From NCBI GenBank assembly GCA_964462125.1, contig CAYWXT010000008.1, positions 1 to 43,040 on the forward strand: a stretch of 43,040 nucleotides of DNA. Reading direction: 5' to 3'. Below are positions 35,601-41,944 of the stretch, one piece after another (the first letter of the stretch is position 1; every line of letters starts with the position of its first letter). A program made the position numbers and the translations under genes. The stretch comes from JAWLFY01 sp964462125. GTDB taxonomy: Bacteria; Planctomycetota; Planctomycetia; Pirellulales; Pirellulaceae. The notes beneath the pieces are model-generated. The model did not search any database and had not been told where the DNA came from. It saw only the letters and a program-made list of their open reading frames with translations.

Positions 35601-35784
35601 CATCGAGTGGGTCGAATCGGGCGGCCCTCCGATCGAACCCCAACGCGAGAGCGGTTTCGGCTCACTGTTGATCCAGAGCAGCGTGTCGCACGATCTGGGC
35701 GGCACCGTCGACATGCAGTTCGAACCGCAGGGCCTGCACTGCACCATCGCATTTCCACTTACACATAACGAAGAGAGGGAATGA
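32671..35784 (+). CDS. CheB-CheR-PAS-HWE hybrid sensor histidine kinase, 1037 aa
   Basis: Domains in order: CheB methylesterase (~1-180: GIGASAGGLEA with catalytic Ser, QHLDPKSES with His, LSGAASDGSRG with Asp), CheR methyltransferase (~215-470: INVSSFFRD, WSAGCATGEEAYT, DLICCRNLLIYI), a long coiled coil (~620-720: ELQSANEELESSKEELQSL), a PAS domain (~720-830: LASTEIATLFLDMDCRVRWFTPA), and an HWE-type kinase (~840-1035: HELSHRIKNTLATVQAI, HELVTNATKYGALS, IEWVESGG). The start may instead be TTG 32653, which has a better-spaced GAGG. This fused form occurs outside chemotaxis operons; no MCP or CheA gene is present. The stop overlaps the response-regulator start by ATGA. Confidence 0.94.
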   Translation: MEHAGYPVVGIGASAGGLEAMTALFDAESALDGMALVIVQHLDPKSESHLVPLLTQHTSLTVRPAQDGLEIEPDHVYVCVPNRDLVVRDGRLRLLDPETERSLRRPIDRFFESLASAYGDRAIAVVLSGAASDGSRGISEIKSAGGMVIVQDPQTAEFDGMPSSAIHTGLVDLVLPAEKIPEVLVRLATHPLENLPATTDDETFDVEAAPLQSILTVLGDRFGYDFADYKRPTLLRRTRRRMSLRNVDDFAAYASLVREDADEAASLFRDLMINVSSFFRDREAWQELQREVIDPLIAKRASGDTIRVWSAGCATGEEAYTIGMLLIERIEVSGKRIQPQIFATDVSDSLETARAGVYPETIAMELSAERLDRFFVNHGPTYEVKSHLRDLIVFARHNVITDPPFLRMDLICCRNLLIYIEPETQQKILGMFNFGLRDGGTLMLGSAETIGMQTDLFSPISAQWRIFRSRRIVHTGRFDFPRFTVTHQRLGAHSAAQRDRPVKDECLRLAQRALLDRYAPPSVVIDTDHQVLVYSGITSRYLTQPGGEPTRDLLALISAGLRPPLRQAINEALSAKRQAITTSGYIKEEDVRRPVTLTIHPIGPARDASPLLLVSFEEPAEPQTVSEREPEQVDRSGQSVDQLEEELQLTRRELQDVSEQYDRLLEDYSTSGEEMLSINEELQSANEELESSKEELQSLNEELNTLNDELHSKVQAVERTNSDLNNLLASTEIATLFLDMDCRVRWFTPATRQVLRLIPSDVGRPIRDLASAVTGSQLESEAQKVLKNLVPVETEVVCEQGRHFIRRILPYRTADNRIDGVVATFVDITERKRGEQQRERLMHELSHRIKNTLATVQAIVHGLGQRCDSLPEFLAAFEPRLAALARAHSILTLPGDERVGLRRLLKRELTPYVGEDSQRVRIEGDELTLARESAIAMELVFHELVTNATKYGALSNDTGTVTVRCERAARADGAHTRIEWVESGGPPIEPQRESGFGSLLIQSSVSHDLGGTVDMQFEPQGLHCTIAFPLTHNEERE

Positions 35785-36659
35785 ATATGGCACCGAAACC
35801 GAATCGAGCATCGCCACAGCAATCGATGAACACGGGCAACATGCAGATGCTCAAGGGCCTGCGAATCCTAGTCGTCGAAGATGTCGGCATGGTCGCCATG
35901 TCCTTGAAGGCGATGCTCCAAGAGCTGGGCTGCGTGGTAGTCGGAACGGCGGCGCGCCTGCACGAAGCGGAAGAACTGGCGCGCCATGAAACACTGGACG
36001 GCGTCCTGCTCGATCTGAATCTCGCCGGGCAGTACACCTTTTCCGTCGCCGACATCCTTCGCGAGCGAAATGTTCCGTTCATCATCATGTCCGGCTACGA
36101 CGCGGGACAACTTCGACCCGACTTGGCGGACGCGCCGCAAATGGCGAAGCCCTTCGACCGCGAGGCGCTGGAGCCGATGCTGCGCACGGTCTTGTGCCCA
36201 CGCAGCGAAGGCGGAAGATCGGCTTCCTCCGCCCAGACGCGTCAGCCGGTGTTGGCTACGCAGCATTCTCCGGAGACGCCGATGAAAACACAGGGTGAAC
36301 TCGAAGCAGCGGTCTGCCAGGGAATGTGCCAGTTCCAGCAAGAATATTTCGGCCGAGGGCCAAGCGACGTGCGTGTGCATTTGATTGGAGATCTTCTCGT
36401 GGTTCGCCTGCGCGGGGTCTTGACCGCCGCGGAGCAGCATCTGATGGAAACCTGCCCTGCCGAACAGGGCCGAGATCAAATCAAGCAGATGAGGACCCTG
36501 CTGATCGAAACCGCGCGCCTGCAGATAGATTCCATGATCCAACTCATCACCGGCGTCAAAGTGATCAGTATGCATCACGACACCAGCACCGTCGCCGACG
36601 AGGAAGTCGTTATCTTCACGCTCCACGAACCACCCTCCTGCCGGAAAGCGAGGGAGTAA
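35781..36659 (+). CDS. Response regulator receiver fused to DUF2294 (MpsC-like) domain, 292 aa
   Basis: Residues ~25-140 are a receiver: acidic pair in VVEDVGMVAM, phospho-acceptor Asp in GVLLDLNLAG, Ser in IIMSGYD, Lys in MAKPFD. After a ~25-residue linker, residues ~168-285 match DUF2294/MpsC by eye: GELEAAVCQGMCQFQQEYFGRGPSDVR, LLVVRLRGVLTAAEQ, GRDQIKQMRTLLIE, ITGVKVISMHHDTST, EEVVIFTLHE. DUF2294 is normally a free-standing ~120-residue protein. An in-frame ATG at 36282, preceded by CGGAGA, sits exactly at the domain border, so a separate DUF2294 protein may also be made from the same message. Coupled by ATGA to the upstream kinase, its likely phosphodonor. Confidence 0.9.
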   Translation: MNMAPKPNRASPQQSMNTGNMQMLKGLRILVVEDVGMVAMSLKAMLQELGCVVVGTAARLHEAEELARHETLDGVLLDLNLAGQYTFSVADILRERNVPFIIMSGYDAGQLRPDLADAPQMAKPFDREALEPMLRTVLCPRSEGGRSASSAQTRQPVLATQHSPETPMKTQGELEAAVCQGMCQFQQEYFGRGPSDVRVHLIGDLLVVRLRGVLTAAEQHLMETCPAEQGRDQIKQMRTLLIETARLQIDSMIQLITGVKVISMHHDTSTVADEEVVIFTLHEPPSCRKARE

Positions 36660-36843
36660 AAAGAAGTGACACGAAAAGAGCCGGACTGCGACGCGGCCAA
36701 ATTCCGACCCGATAGGCGACCCGCTACTGACGGTCGCTGCTGGGCAGAGGTGCTCGTGCGAGACTTATCGAAGTCGAGAGGACGGCGCGGCCCCGGGCCA
36801 GCGCGGGAGCCGATGGTAGAGCCTCACCACGACATAGGCGAAC

Positions 36844-36872
36844 TTGATCGAAGGTGCCGCATGTGGTACTAT
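36844..36872 (+). promoter_or_regulatory. Candidate sigma-70-type promoter
   Basis: TTGATC (36844-36849), 17 bases, then TACTAT (36867-36872) is a good fit to the consensus, ~90 bases before the toxin-like gene. It is the only signal I can support in the 304-base gap 36660-36963. A short frame starting at ATG 36923, with AGGAG upstream, runs out of frame into the toxin gene and might act as a leader. Promoter rules in planctomycetes are not well defined, so confidence is modest. Confidence 0.4.
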
Positions 36873-36963
36873 TGACGCCACGTCAGAGCTTTCTTGAGTC
36901 TGGCAAGCAGGAGCGCCCTGTGATGACGAAGAAAATCGCGGCACAGCGGAGCAAACCAGCTCA

Positions 36964-37230
36964 ATGCCTGAGATCCGAGAGTACGAAACGGATGATGGCC
37001 GATCTCCGTTTGCTGGGTGGTTTGAGAACGTAGATCCGAAGGCGGCAGTAAAAGTGACTGTCGCGATTGCCCGGCTCGAAGCAGGCAATCCCGGCGATGT
37101 GAAGCCGGTTGGCCAAGGCGTTTCAGAGCGACGCATCGACTTCGGGCCGGGATATCGCGTGTACTTTGGACGTGATGGTGACGCTGACCTCGCCTGCGGA
37201 ATCATCACCACGACCTCCACTTTCGCTTGA
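36964..37230 (+). CDS. RelE/ParE-superfamily (HigB-type killer protein) toxin, C-terminus altered, 88 aa
   Basis: The core matches addiction-module killer proteins: FAGWFENVDPKAAVKVTVAI, LEAGNPGDVKPVGQGVSE, RIDFGPGYRVYFGRDGD. In intact relatives the next strand is followed by a GGDKSTQ-like turn and a final helix, giving ~95-105 residues; here it continues DADLACGIITTTSTFA and stops. The terminal segment therefore looks replaced. Its last 26 bases overlap the end of the convergent gene. No antitoxin gene follows, which would be the usual order for this family, and none is seen upstream. It is probably an inactive remnant or a recently rearranged copy. Confidence 0.75.
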   Translation: MPEIREYETDDGRSPFAGWFENVDPKAAVKVTVAIARLEAGNPGDVKPVGQGVSERRIDFGPGYRVYFGRDGDADLACGIITTTSTFA

Positions 37231-37978
37231 CCAGCCAGCTTTCAGCAGTGGCGATGTCCTCACTCTGGTTCGGCCTGATGGTGTAGGCTTTCCAGCCGGA
37301 TTCGTGCTTTAGATACAAGCACGTCCCGCCAAAGGACTCGCCCGAGAAGCTGGATGCCATGAACCGTACCAGCACCCGTGTCCGATCCTTCGAATATTCG
37401 GCGATGTCGGGAGTGCGGTGACGTGAGTACCAACCGGCAGGCTGGGCAATGGTCTGTATAGGCATCCCGAAGTAGTGGAAGAGAGCTTCCTGCACAGAGA
37501 GAGTTTCACCCGTATCGGTGTAGACGAATCGGCGTTTACCACTCTCTTTCACTCGAAGCCGCTCTACGTCTCCGCCTGACTTTCGAAGCGACTTGTCGAG
37601 TGAGCCCAAGCCATGAAATGTTCCGGCTTCGTCACCGGCAACTGCATTGATGACATTGGCAACATCACCTCGGACGATCTCCGACCAGCGTCCCTCACGA
37701 AACTCCACTTCCAGCAGCAAGTTCCCCTTCGGATCGTCGAGTGGGGTGATCCGGCCCCATGTCTGTATCTTCGGCTCCTGGTCCTGCAGCATCCAGTTCC
37801 ACCGCAGATAGAACCGCCCACGCAAGGGCTGCGCATCGACCTGGAACGTTCGTAGCACCGGCGAACACTCGATTGCCTTTGTCAGCGATTGCAGAAGTTT
37901 CTCTCGCTCATCCTTTTCCAGACGCCGCATTTTGGGGCGAGCCGGTCGGGATATGGCGGATCGTCGGCTCCATCGCAT
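37205..37978 (-). CDS. Hypothetical protein, 257 aa
   Basis: The ATG at 37978 is supported by AAAGGAG 7 bases upstream; the open frame extends to 38080 but would overlap the zinc-ribbon gene. No known domain recognised. It has a basic N-terminus (MRWSRRSAISRPARPKMRR), a mixed alpha/beta middle with strands such as RFYLRWNWML and GNLLLEVEFREGRW, and ends in TYLKHESGWKAYTIR-like strands. No signal peptide or membrane segment. It follows the zinc-ribbon gene by 25 bases and is probably co-transcribed with it. It overlaps the 3' end of the toxin-like gene by 26 bases. Confidence 0.7.
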   Translation of the reverse strand: MRWSRRSAISRPARPKMRRLEKDEREKLLQSLTKAIECSPVLRTFQVDAQPLRGRFYLRWNWMLQDQEPKIQTWGRITPLDDPKGNLLLEVEFREGRWSEIVRGDVANVINAVAGDEAGTFHGLGSLDKSLRKSGGDVERLRVKESGKRRFVYTDTGETLSVQEALFHYFGMPIQTIAQPAGWYSRHRTPDIAEYSKDRTRVLVRFMASSFSGESFGGTCLYLKHESGWKAYTIRPNQSEDIATAESWLVKRKWRSW

Positions 37979-38003
37979 TACACGCTCCTTTGTAGCGTCT
38001 GGC

Positions 38004-38153
38004 TTATCCCCGACCGCCTTCGCAGCAAGTCTCGCAGATCGTGTGACATCGGGTGCACTGAAGTTTAGCACGAATTTCAATTAGCTTACCGCCGCAAACA
38101 GGGCAGGCGAGACGAGCGCACTCTTGGTCCTGTTTGTCGGTATTCTTCTGCAT
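38004..38153 (-). CDS. Small Cys-rich zinc-ribbon protein, 49 aa
   Basis: A short gene reading MQKNTDKQDQECARLACPVC then GGKLIEIRAKLQCTRCHTIC and ETCCEGGRG. The ATG at 38153 has GAGG 6 bases upstream. Two knuckles (CPVCGG and CTRCH) 18 residues apart make a likely zinc ribbon, with an extra CETCC cluster at the C-terminus. It lies 25 bases upstream of the 257-residue hypothetical gene on the same strand. Role unknown; small zinc ribbons often contact nucleic acid or a partner protein. Confidence 0.65.
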   Translation of the reverse strand: MQKNTDKQDQECARLACPVCGGKLIEIRAKLQCTRCHTICETCCEGGRG

Positions 38154-38206
38154 TGGTTGCCTCGGCTAAAAACACCCTCTGGCTTGGGTGGCAGTAGACG
38201 GTTGTC

Positions 38207-38455
38207 TTATATTCTGTCGTCAGCCGTAATCCAGGGGAACCGCACTCCCTCGCTACTGCTGCGATCGAGTAACTCCAGAGCGAATTGCCACTTTGGGCGG
38301 TATACCATCTCTTCTGGGATGCCCGCGGCTCGACAACGCTCGCGATCGTTGCTCCAGCTTTCCGGGAGAAACAACTCGCCGTCGAGCAGGCAGTGAAAGT
38401 CTTCCGTGGCGACTCCCAAGTGTACGGTAACGGTGCAGTTCTCCCGCTTGCCGAC
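38207..38455 (-). pseudogene. IS701-like DDE transposase fragment
   Basis: The frame 38419-38207 reads GVATEDFHCLLDGELFLPES, WSNDRERCRAAGIPEEMVYR and PKWQFALELLDR, a segment typical of IS701/IS4-type transposases. Just upstream the same frame gives ENCTVTVHL, which extends the match to about 38455. Downstream the frame breaks at WITADDRI and a stop where DEYYG-like sequence is expected. Neither the N-terminus nor the catalytic C-terminus is present, and no terminal inverted repeats were recognised. It is a remnant adjoining the first copy of the 165-bp repeat. Confidence 0.8.
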
Positions 38456-38500
38456 TTCCCGCTCACTTTCTCCAATTCTTCAAGCGGAAACCGGCACACG

Positions 38501-38666
38501 GTGGGCAGTCAACGCGGACCGTTCGGCGGCAGCAACATGAGCGGGTGTTCTCCCGAAGGACTACTCGAACGCATCCGGCAACAAGTGGAAAACGGATTCT
38601 ACCGCGAATCCAACTCCGCATGACAGTCGGTGCCGATTTGCAGCAGTGCGAGTCGGAACGACGTGG
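38501..38666. repeat. Interspersed repeat, copy 1 (direct partner at 41735-41944)
   Basis: Starts GTGGGCAGTCAACGCGGACC and ends GAGTCGGAACGACGTGG. It matches copy 2 over its whole length at roughly 80-85% by eye, apart from a 44-base segment missing here. The last ~40 bases form part of the IS66-like reading frame that follows. Flanking sequence outside the limits differs between the copies. Confidence 0.85.
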
Positions 38667-38830
38667 ACGTGGGCGCGTTCGTGAAGGACGTGCTCGACCA
38701 ACTGTTCGCCGGAGGGCCGGCCTACGAGACTCTACGTTCGTATGTTTGGGTGAAGTCCCCCCCAGAGAAGGCCGAGGACCAACGGATCGGCGAGAAGCGG
38801 GCAAGGCAGCGAGACTCAGCGGATCCTTGC
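38630..38830 (+). pseudogene. IS66-like transposase C-terminal fragment (tentative)
   Basis: The open frame from 38630 reads SASRNDVDVGAFVKDVLDQL then FAGGPAYETLRSYVW and PEKAEDQRIGEKRARQ. The pattern (R.D.D...YVKDVLDQLL.G...Y..LR...W....PE with a basic tail) resembles the C-terminus of planctomycete IS66-family transposases. There is no catalytic DDE part upstream. The fragment joins directly to a truncated DUF4838 gene on the other strand, consistent with insertion and later deletion. Assignment is by memory of the family and should be searched. Confidence 0.45.
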
Positions 38831-38859
38831 CTCATTGCCCCAGTCATGTCCGCTACGGC

Positions 38860-39117
38860 GGAATGCAGTGGCGGTGTCGGTTTCTCGACGAGCTCCGGCC
38901 GCGCGTCACTGACCTTCTCGATGTAGCTCGCCAGATCCTCCGCCGCCTCGCGCGTCCGCGGCGGGGCGCCTTCGAACAGGACGATCGGCGCTTGAGCGGC
39001 ACCGCTCTCGACCAGAACCAGCTCCTGTGCGGTCGCCGCGGAAGGGCTGAACGTGACGGCGTACAGCATGGCCGCAAGCAAGCTGACCGTGGTCGGCATG
39101 GCAGAATTGTGTTTCAT
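38860..39117 (-). pseudogene. Truncated DUF4838-type exported protein, N-terminal part only
   Basis: The ATG at 39117 overlaps the preceding stop by ATGA and starts a signal peptide (SLLAAMLYAVTFSPSAATAQ). The next ~55 residues (LVLVESGAAQAPIVLFEGAP and TREAAEDLASYIEKVSDARP) resemble the first domain of DUF4838/GH67-N-like proteins. From about residue 85 similarity ends and the frame runs on to a stop at 38722 through sequence belonging to the IS66-like fragment. It is a 5' remnant. Confidence 0.7.
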
Positions 39118-39917
39118 CGTTTTGCTCGTCTAAGGTTTGCCCGACTCGTGCCCAGGCGCAGGTACCAGAGGATGTCCTCGGTCGGCACGTTGGCGCCGAA
39201 ACGCGCGAAGTTCATCGTGCGCATCTCCATGTCGGGCTCAACCGTCCGGTCCACCTCGGGCAAAGCGATCGTGTCGGTCTCCGGTAGAATCTCGCCCAAC
39301 TCGCCTGGCATGTACCAGCGCACGCCCAGGCTGCGCAGAAACTCGTACACCGCGTTCAGCGACCCCCGCTTGTCGTAGCGCCACAGGTCCAGCGCGTCAC
39401 TGGAATATCGGTACAGGCCCGCACCGACCGGGTCGCGCCAGTAGCGACCGGTCAGCTCGTCCCACTCCGCCTGCTTCTGGTTCTGCCACTGCGATCGGCT
39501 GCGCGCCCAAGGCTCGATCGGCTGAAAGTCGTCGTCGTTCCCCACCAGTGCCAGCCAGTCCTCGCCCGACACCATCCGGAACGCATCGTGTTCAAGCCCC
39601 GCGGCCGTTACGCCCATGCGTTCAGCGTGCGGGCTCTCGCCCACGAAAATCTGCCCGGGCATGTCGACGCTCGGCTCAGTCACGATCGCCAGACGCGCGC
39701 CCGTGATCTTATCGATGTAGCCCTGAAGCTCCCGAGCTGCCAAGCTCACGGCCCGCGCGGGCCGCTCCGCAATCACAATCTCCGCCCGCCCGACCCCATC
39801 CGCCACGATCGCGGACTTGGCGCGAACCGGCGCGCCCTGCACCCCGAACGAAACCAAGGCGAGAGTGATGCTCCACACCGTCGATATGGTTGAGCCGACT
39901 CGCGTGCGTGCTTCCAT
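39114..39917 (-). pseudogene. Truncated DUF4838 family exported protein, N-terminal ~267 aa
   Basis: ATG 39917 has AGGAG upstream (GTG 39920 is also possible). A signal peptide is followed by the N-terminal alpha/beta domain (EIVIAERPARAVSLAARELQ, GYIDKITGARLAIV, GQIFVGESPHAERMGV) and by the LRSLGVRWYMPGELGEILPE segment typical of DUF4838. It then stops soon after ILWYLRLGTSR, where family members continue for several hundred residues with the GH-like barrel. The last residues (ANLRRAKR) look like the leader of the next gene, so a deletion has probably joined the two. It follows the PQQ-propeller gene by 62 bases. Confidence 0.8.
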
Positions 39918-39979
39918 CACAACACTCCTCTCTTCTTCACGTGGTCATCCCGGATGCGTCGTCGTGCTACTCGATCTTG

Positions 39980-41236
39980 CTATCGCCCAACTCGGTATAA
40001 CGCTTCGGCCGTTCGAATCAACAGGTCGCCGTCGATCACGGCGGGCGAAGCCAGAGTCCGCTCGCCCAAGTCGTTGACCGCGATTTCGGAGGGCGTTCCG
40101 GACACATCGAGCACCGTACAGACACCTTCTTCACTTACCAGATAGAGCCGATTGTCGGCGAGCAAGGGTGAAGCCGAAAAATCTCCTCCGATTCGCTCGA
40201 TCCATTGTCTTTTGCCGGTCTCGGCGTCGTAACAGCTGGCGATCCCGTCGTCGCTGACCATGGCAATCTTGTTTTCGAAGCCGACCAGCGAGGGCGTTTT
40301 GGGAATCCCCGAATCGGCCCGCCATCGTACGTGCGTCTCCGTCACATCACCGCGGCCGGATGGATCGATTGCCAGCAACGTGGCGCGGTCAAAGCCGGTG
40401 CTGACAAACACGAGCCCGGCGTGATAGATCGGTCGCGGCACGACGGAGTATCCCTCGTAAGTCACCCGCCATAGCTCTTCGCCGGCTTCTGGGTCAACAC
40501 TCTGAACGACGTTGCTGCCGGGAACGATGACCTGCGTGAGCTTTCCGTCGTCCAGTACGAGCGGCGTACAAAACGAAAACGTCTTGCGGGCTTCCACGTC
40601 CCGCGGCGTCTGCCAAGCCAACTCGCCCGCAGACGCCTCCAGCGCAGTGATTTCGCTCGTTTCCGCACCGTCGCGCGAGAAGATCACCTTGCCAGCGACG
40701 ACAACCGGCGATCCGCCATTACCGTGCACGGGCCGGTACGCGAGTGAATCGTTTTTCCAAATCACCTCGCCGTCGATCGTTGTACACGCGGTTCCGTGGT
40801 GCCCGAAATGTACGTACAGCCGCTTCCCGTCGAACACAGGGGTGGCGCTGGCCCCAGAGTTCTTCTGGTGGATCCGGGGGGCATCCGGTCCTTCGCCAAA
40901 GAGTATTACCTGACGAAGCAGTTCTCCCGAATCAGCGTCGACGATCAGTAGGACGAGGTCAAAACCAGAATCGGGTTCCGCAGGCAATTGCGGCACAGCG
41001 GCGGTCAGATAGATCTTGTTGCCGAGTACCACGGGGCTCGACCAACCTTCGCCCGGCAGTTCCGTCCGCCATGTCACGTTTTGCTGGCGCGACCACTCCG
41101 TGGGAAGGTTCGCGTTGCCTGCCGTGCCGTCCCCCCAGGGTCCGCGGAACTCCGGCCAATCGGCATGCGTCGGTGAGGCGCTCGCAACGACGAGCCCCAG
41201 ACTCACCAAAGTCGCGGTTTGGATGCGAATGCTCAT
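39980..41236 (-). CDS. Exported PQQ-like beta-propeller protein, 418 aa
   Basis: ATG 41236 begins a signal peptide (ATLVSLGLVVASASPTHA) followed at once by DWPEFRGPWGDG, the usual mature start of planctomycete PQQ-like propeller proteins. Repeats of the propeller type recur: SSPVVLGNKIYLTAAV, ATPVFDGKRLYVHFGHHG, GSPVVVAGKVIFSRDG, TPLVLDDGKLTQVIVPG, RPIYHAGLVFVSTGF, PSLVGFENKIAMVSDD, ASPLLADNRLYLVSEEG, ASPAVIDGDLLIRT, giving 7-8 blades. No catalytic quinoprotein motif was seen, so a binding or scaffolding role is as likely as dehydrogenase activity. It appears to head an operon whose downstream DUF4838 genes are broken. Confidence 0.92.
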   Translation of the reverse strand: MSIRIQTATLVSLGLVVASASPTHADWPEFRGPWGDGTAGNANLPTEWSRQQNVTWRTELPGEGWSSPVVLGNKIYLTAAVPQLPAEPDSGFDLVLLIVDADSGELLRQVILFGEGPDAPRIHQKNSGASATPVFDGKRLYVHFGHHGTACTTIDGEVIWKNDSLAYRPVHGNGGSPVVVAGKVIFSRDGAETSEITALEASAGELAWQTPRDVEARKTFSFCTPLVLDDGKLTQVIVPGSNVVQSVDPEAGEELWRVTYEGYSVVPRPIYHAGLVFVSTGFDRATLLAIDPSGRGDVTETHVRWRADSGIPKTPSLVGFENKIAMVSDDGIASCYDAETGKRQWIERIGGDFSASPLLADNRLYLVSEEGVCTVLDVSGTPSEIAVNDLGERTLASPAVIDGDLLIRTAEALYRVGR

Positions 41237-41407
41237 AGCGTGGTGGGCCTCAGAATGAACCAGAACCGAGAGGAAGGAGGTCAATTGCGGGAAGGTGTCG
41301 CGGGACGGTCGCATTTCGGTGGCGGGATTCCCGGCACCGCCACGGTTGCCGTGCGGAGAGCTTAGCCTCGCCATCTGCACATCCGTGCAGGTGAGCTTGG
41401 GCGACGC

Positions 41408-41746
41408 TCACCTGCACGTCGAGTTTCTGATCTCACCGTCGCGTGTTCCTTCCCGAACCATCTTTGTCGCTTCATCCTGGGTAGAGGACCCTTCGGAAAC
41501 GTCGAATCGATTCCCAGGATCGGTCTGTACCGTTCGCAACGCCAATCTGCACTGGAACGCGACGAGGTACTCCCGCGCATTCTCATGCTCCGGTTTGTAA
41601 CGAAGCAAATGAGCCGGTCCATCCCCCGTCGGAAGCCTAATCGTCGCATGACCACCGATCTCGGGATCGACCTTCACGATCACGGACTTCCCGCTCACGT
41701 CCTCCAGTATTTTAAGCACGGACTGGCTGCTAGCGTGGGCAGTCAA
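41408..41746 (-). CDS. Hypothetical protein, possibly truncated, 112 aa
   Basis: The TTG at 41746 with GGAGG 7 bases upstream is my choice; the frame opens at 41815 (TTG) and GTG 41719 is another option. The protein-like core reads LKILEDVSGKSVIVKVDPEI, HATIRLPTGDGPAHLLRYKP, and YLVAFQCRLALRTVQ. This vaguely recalls N-terminal regions of uncharacterised proteins with a FQCGFILR motif, but I cannot name a family. The C-terminus (GEIRNSTCR) looks arbitrary. The 5' end lies inside repeat copy 2. The coding status is moderate. Confidence 0.45.
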   Translation of the reverse strand: MTAHASSQSVLKILEDVSGKSVIVKVDPEIGGHATIRLPTGDGPAHLLRYKPEHENAREYLVAFQCRLALRTVQTDPGNRFDVSEGSSTQDEATKMVREGTRDGEIRNSTCR

Positions 41747-41944
41747 CGCGGACCCTCCGGCGGTGGCGACATGGGCGGGTGTTTTCCCGAATGACTTCTC
41801 GAGAGCACCCGGCAACGAGTGGGGAAACGAGTCTACCGCGAATTCAACTCCGCATGACAGTCGGTTCCCGTGGAGCGAGATGGTTGTTCTCGCCCGATTC
41901 GTCGTCGGTGCCGATTTGCAGCCGTGCGAGTCGGAACGACATGG
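41735..41944. repeat. Interspersed repeat, copy 2 (direct partner at 38501-38666)
   Basis: Same orientation as copy 1. It carries an extra 44 bases (after position ~41868) bounded by GTCGGT on both sides; loss in copy 1 by recombination between the short repeats is the simplest account. It ends four bases into the recombinase gene, whose ATG is at 41941. The last ~40 bases again encode an ICSRASRND-type IS66-like stretch in one frame. Confidence 0.85.

Noticed and set aside
36666..36875. 69-residue frame after the response regulator
   Set aside because: Arg/Pro-rich, no family resemblance, and it overlaps the candidate promoter of the toxin gene.
38545..39378. 277-residue plus-strand frame across the repeat and DUF4838 region
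   Set aside because: Arg-rich and antisense to recognisable DUF4838 sequence.
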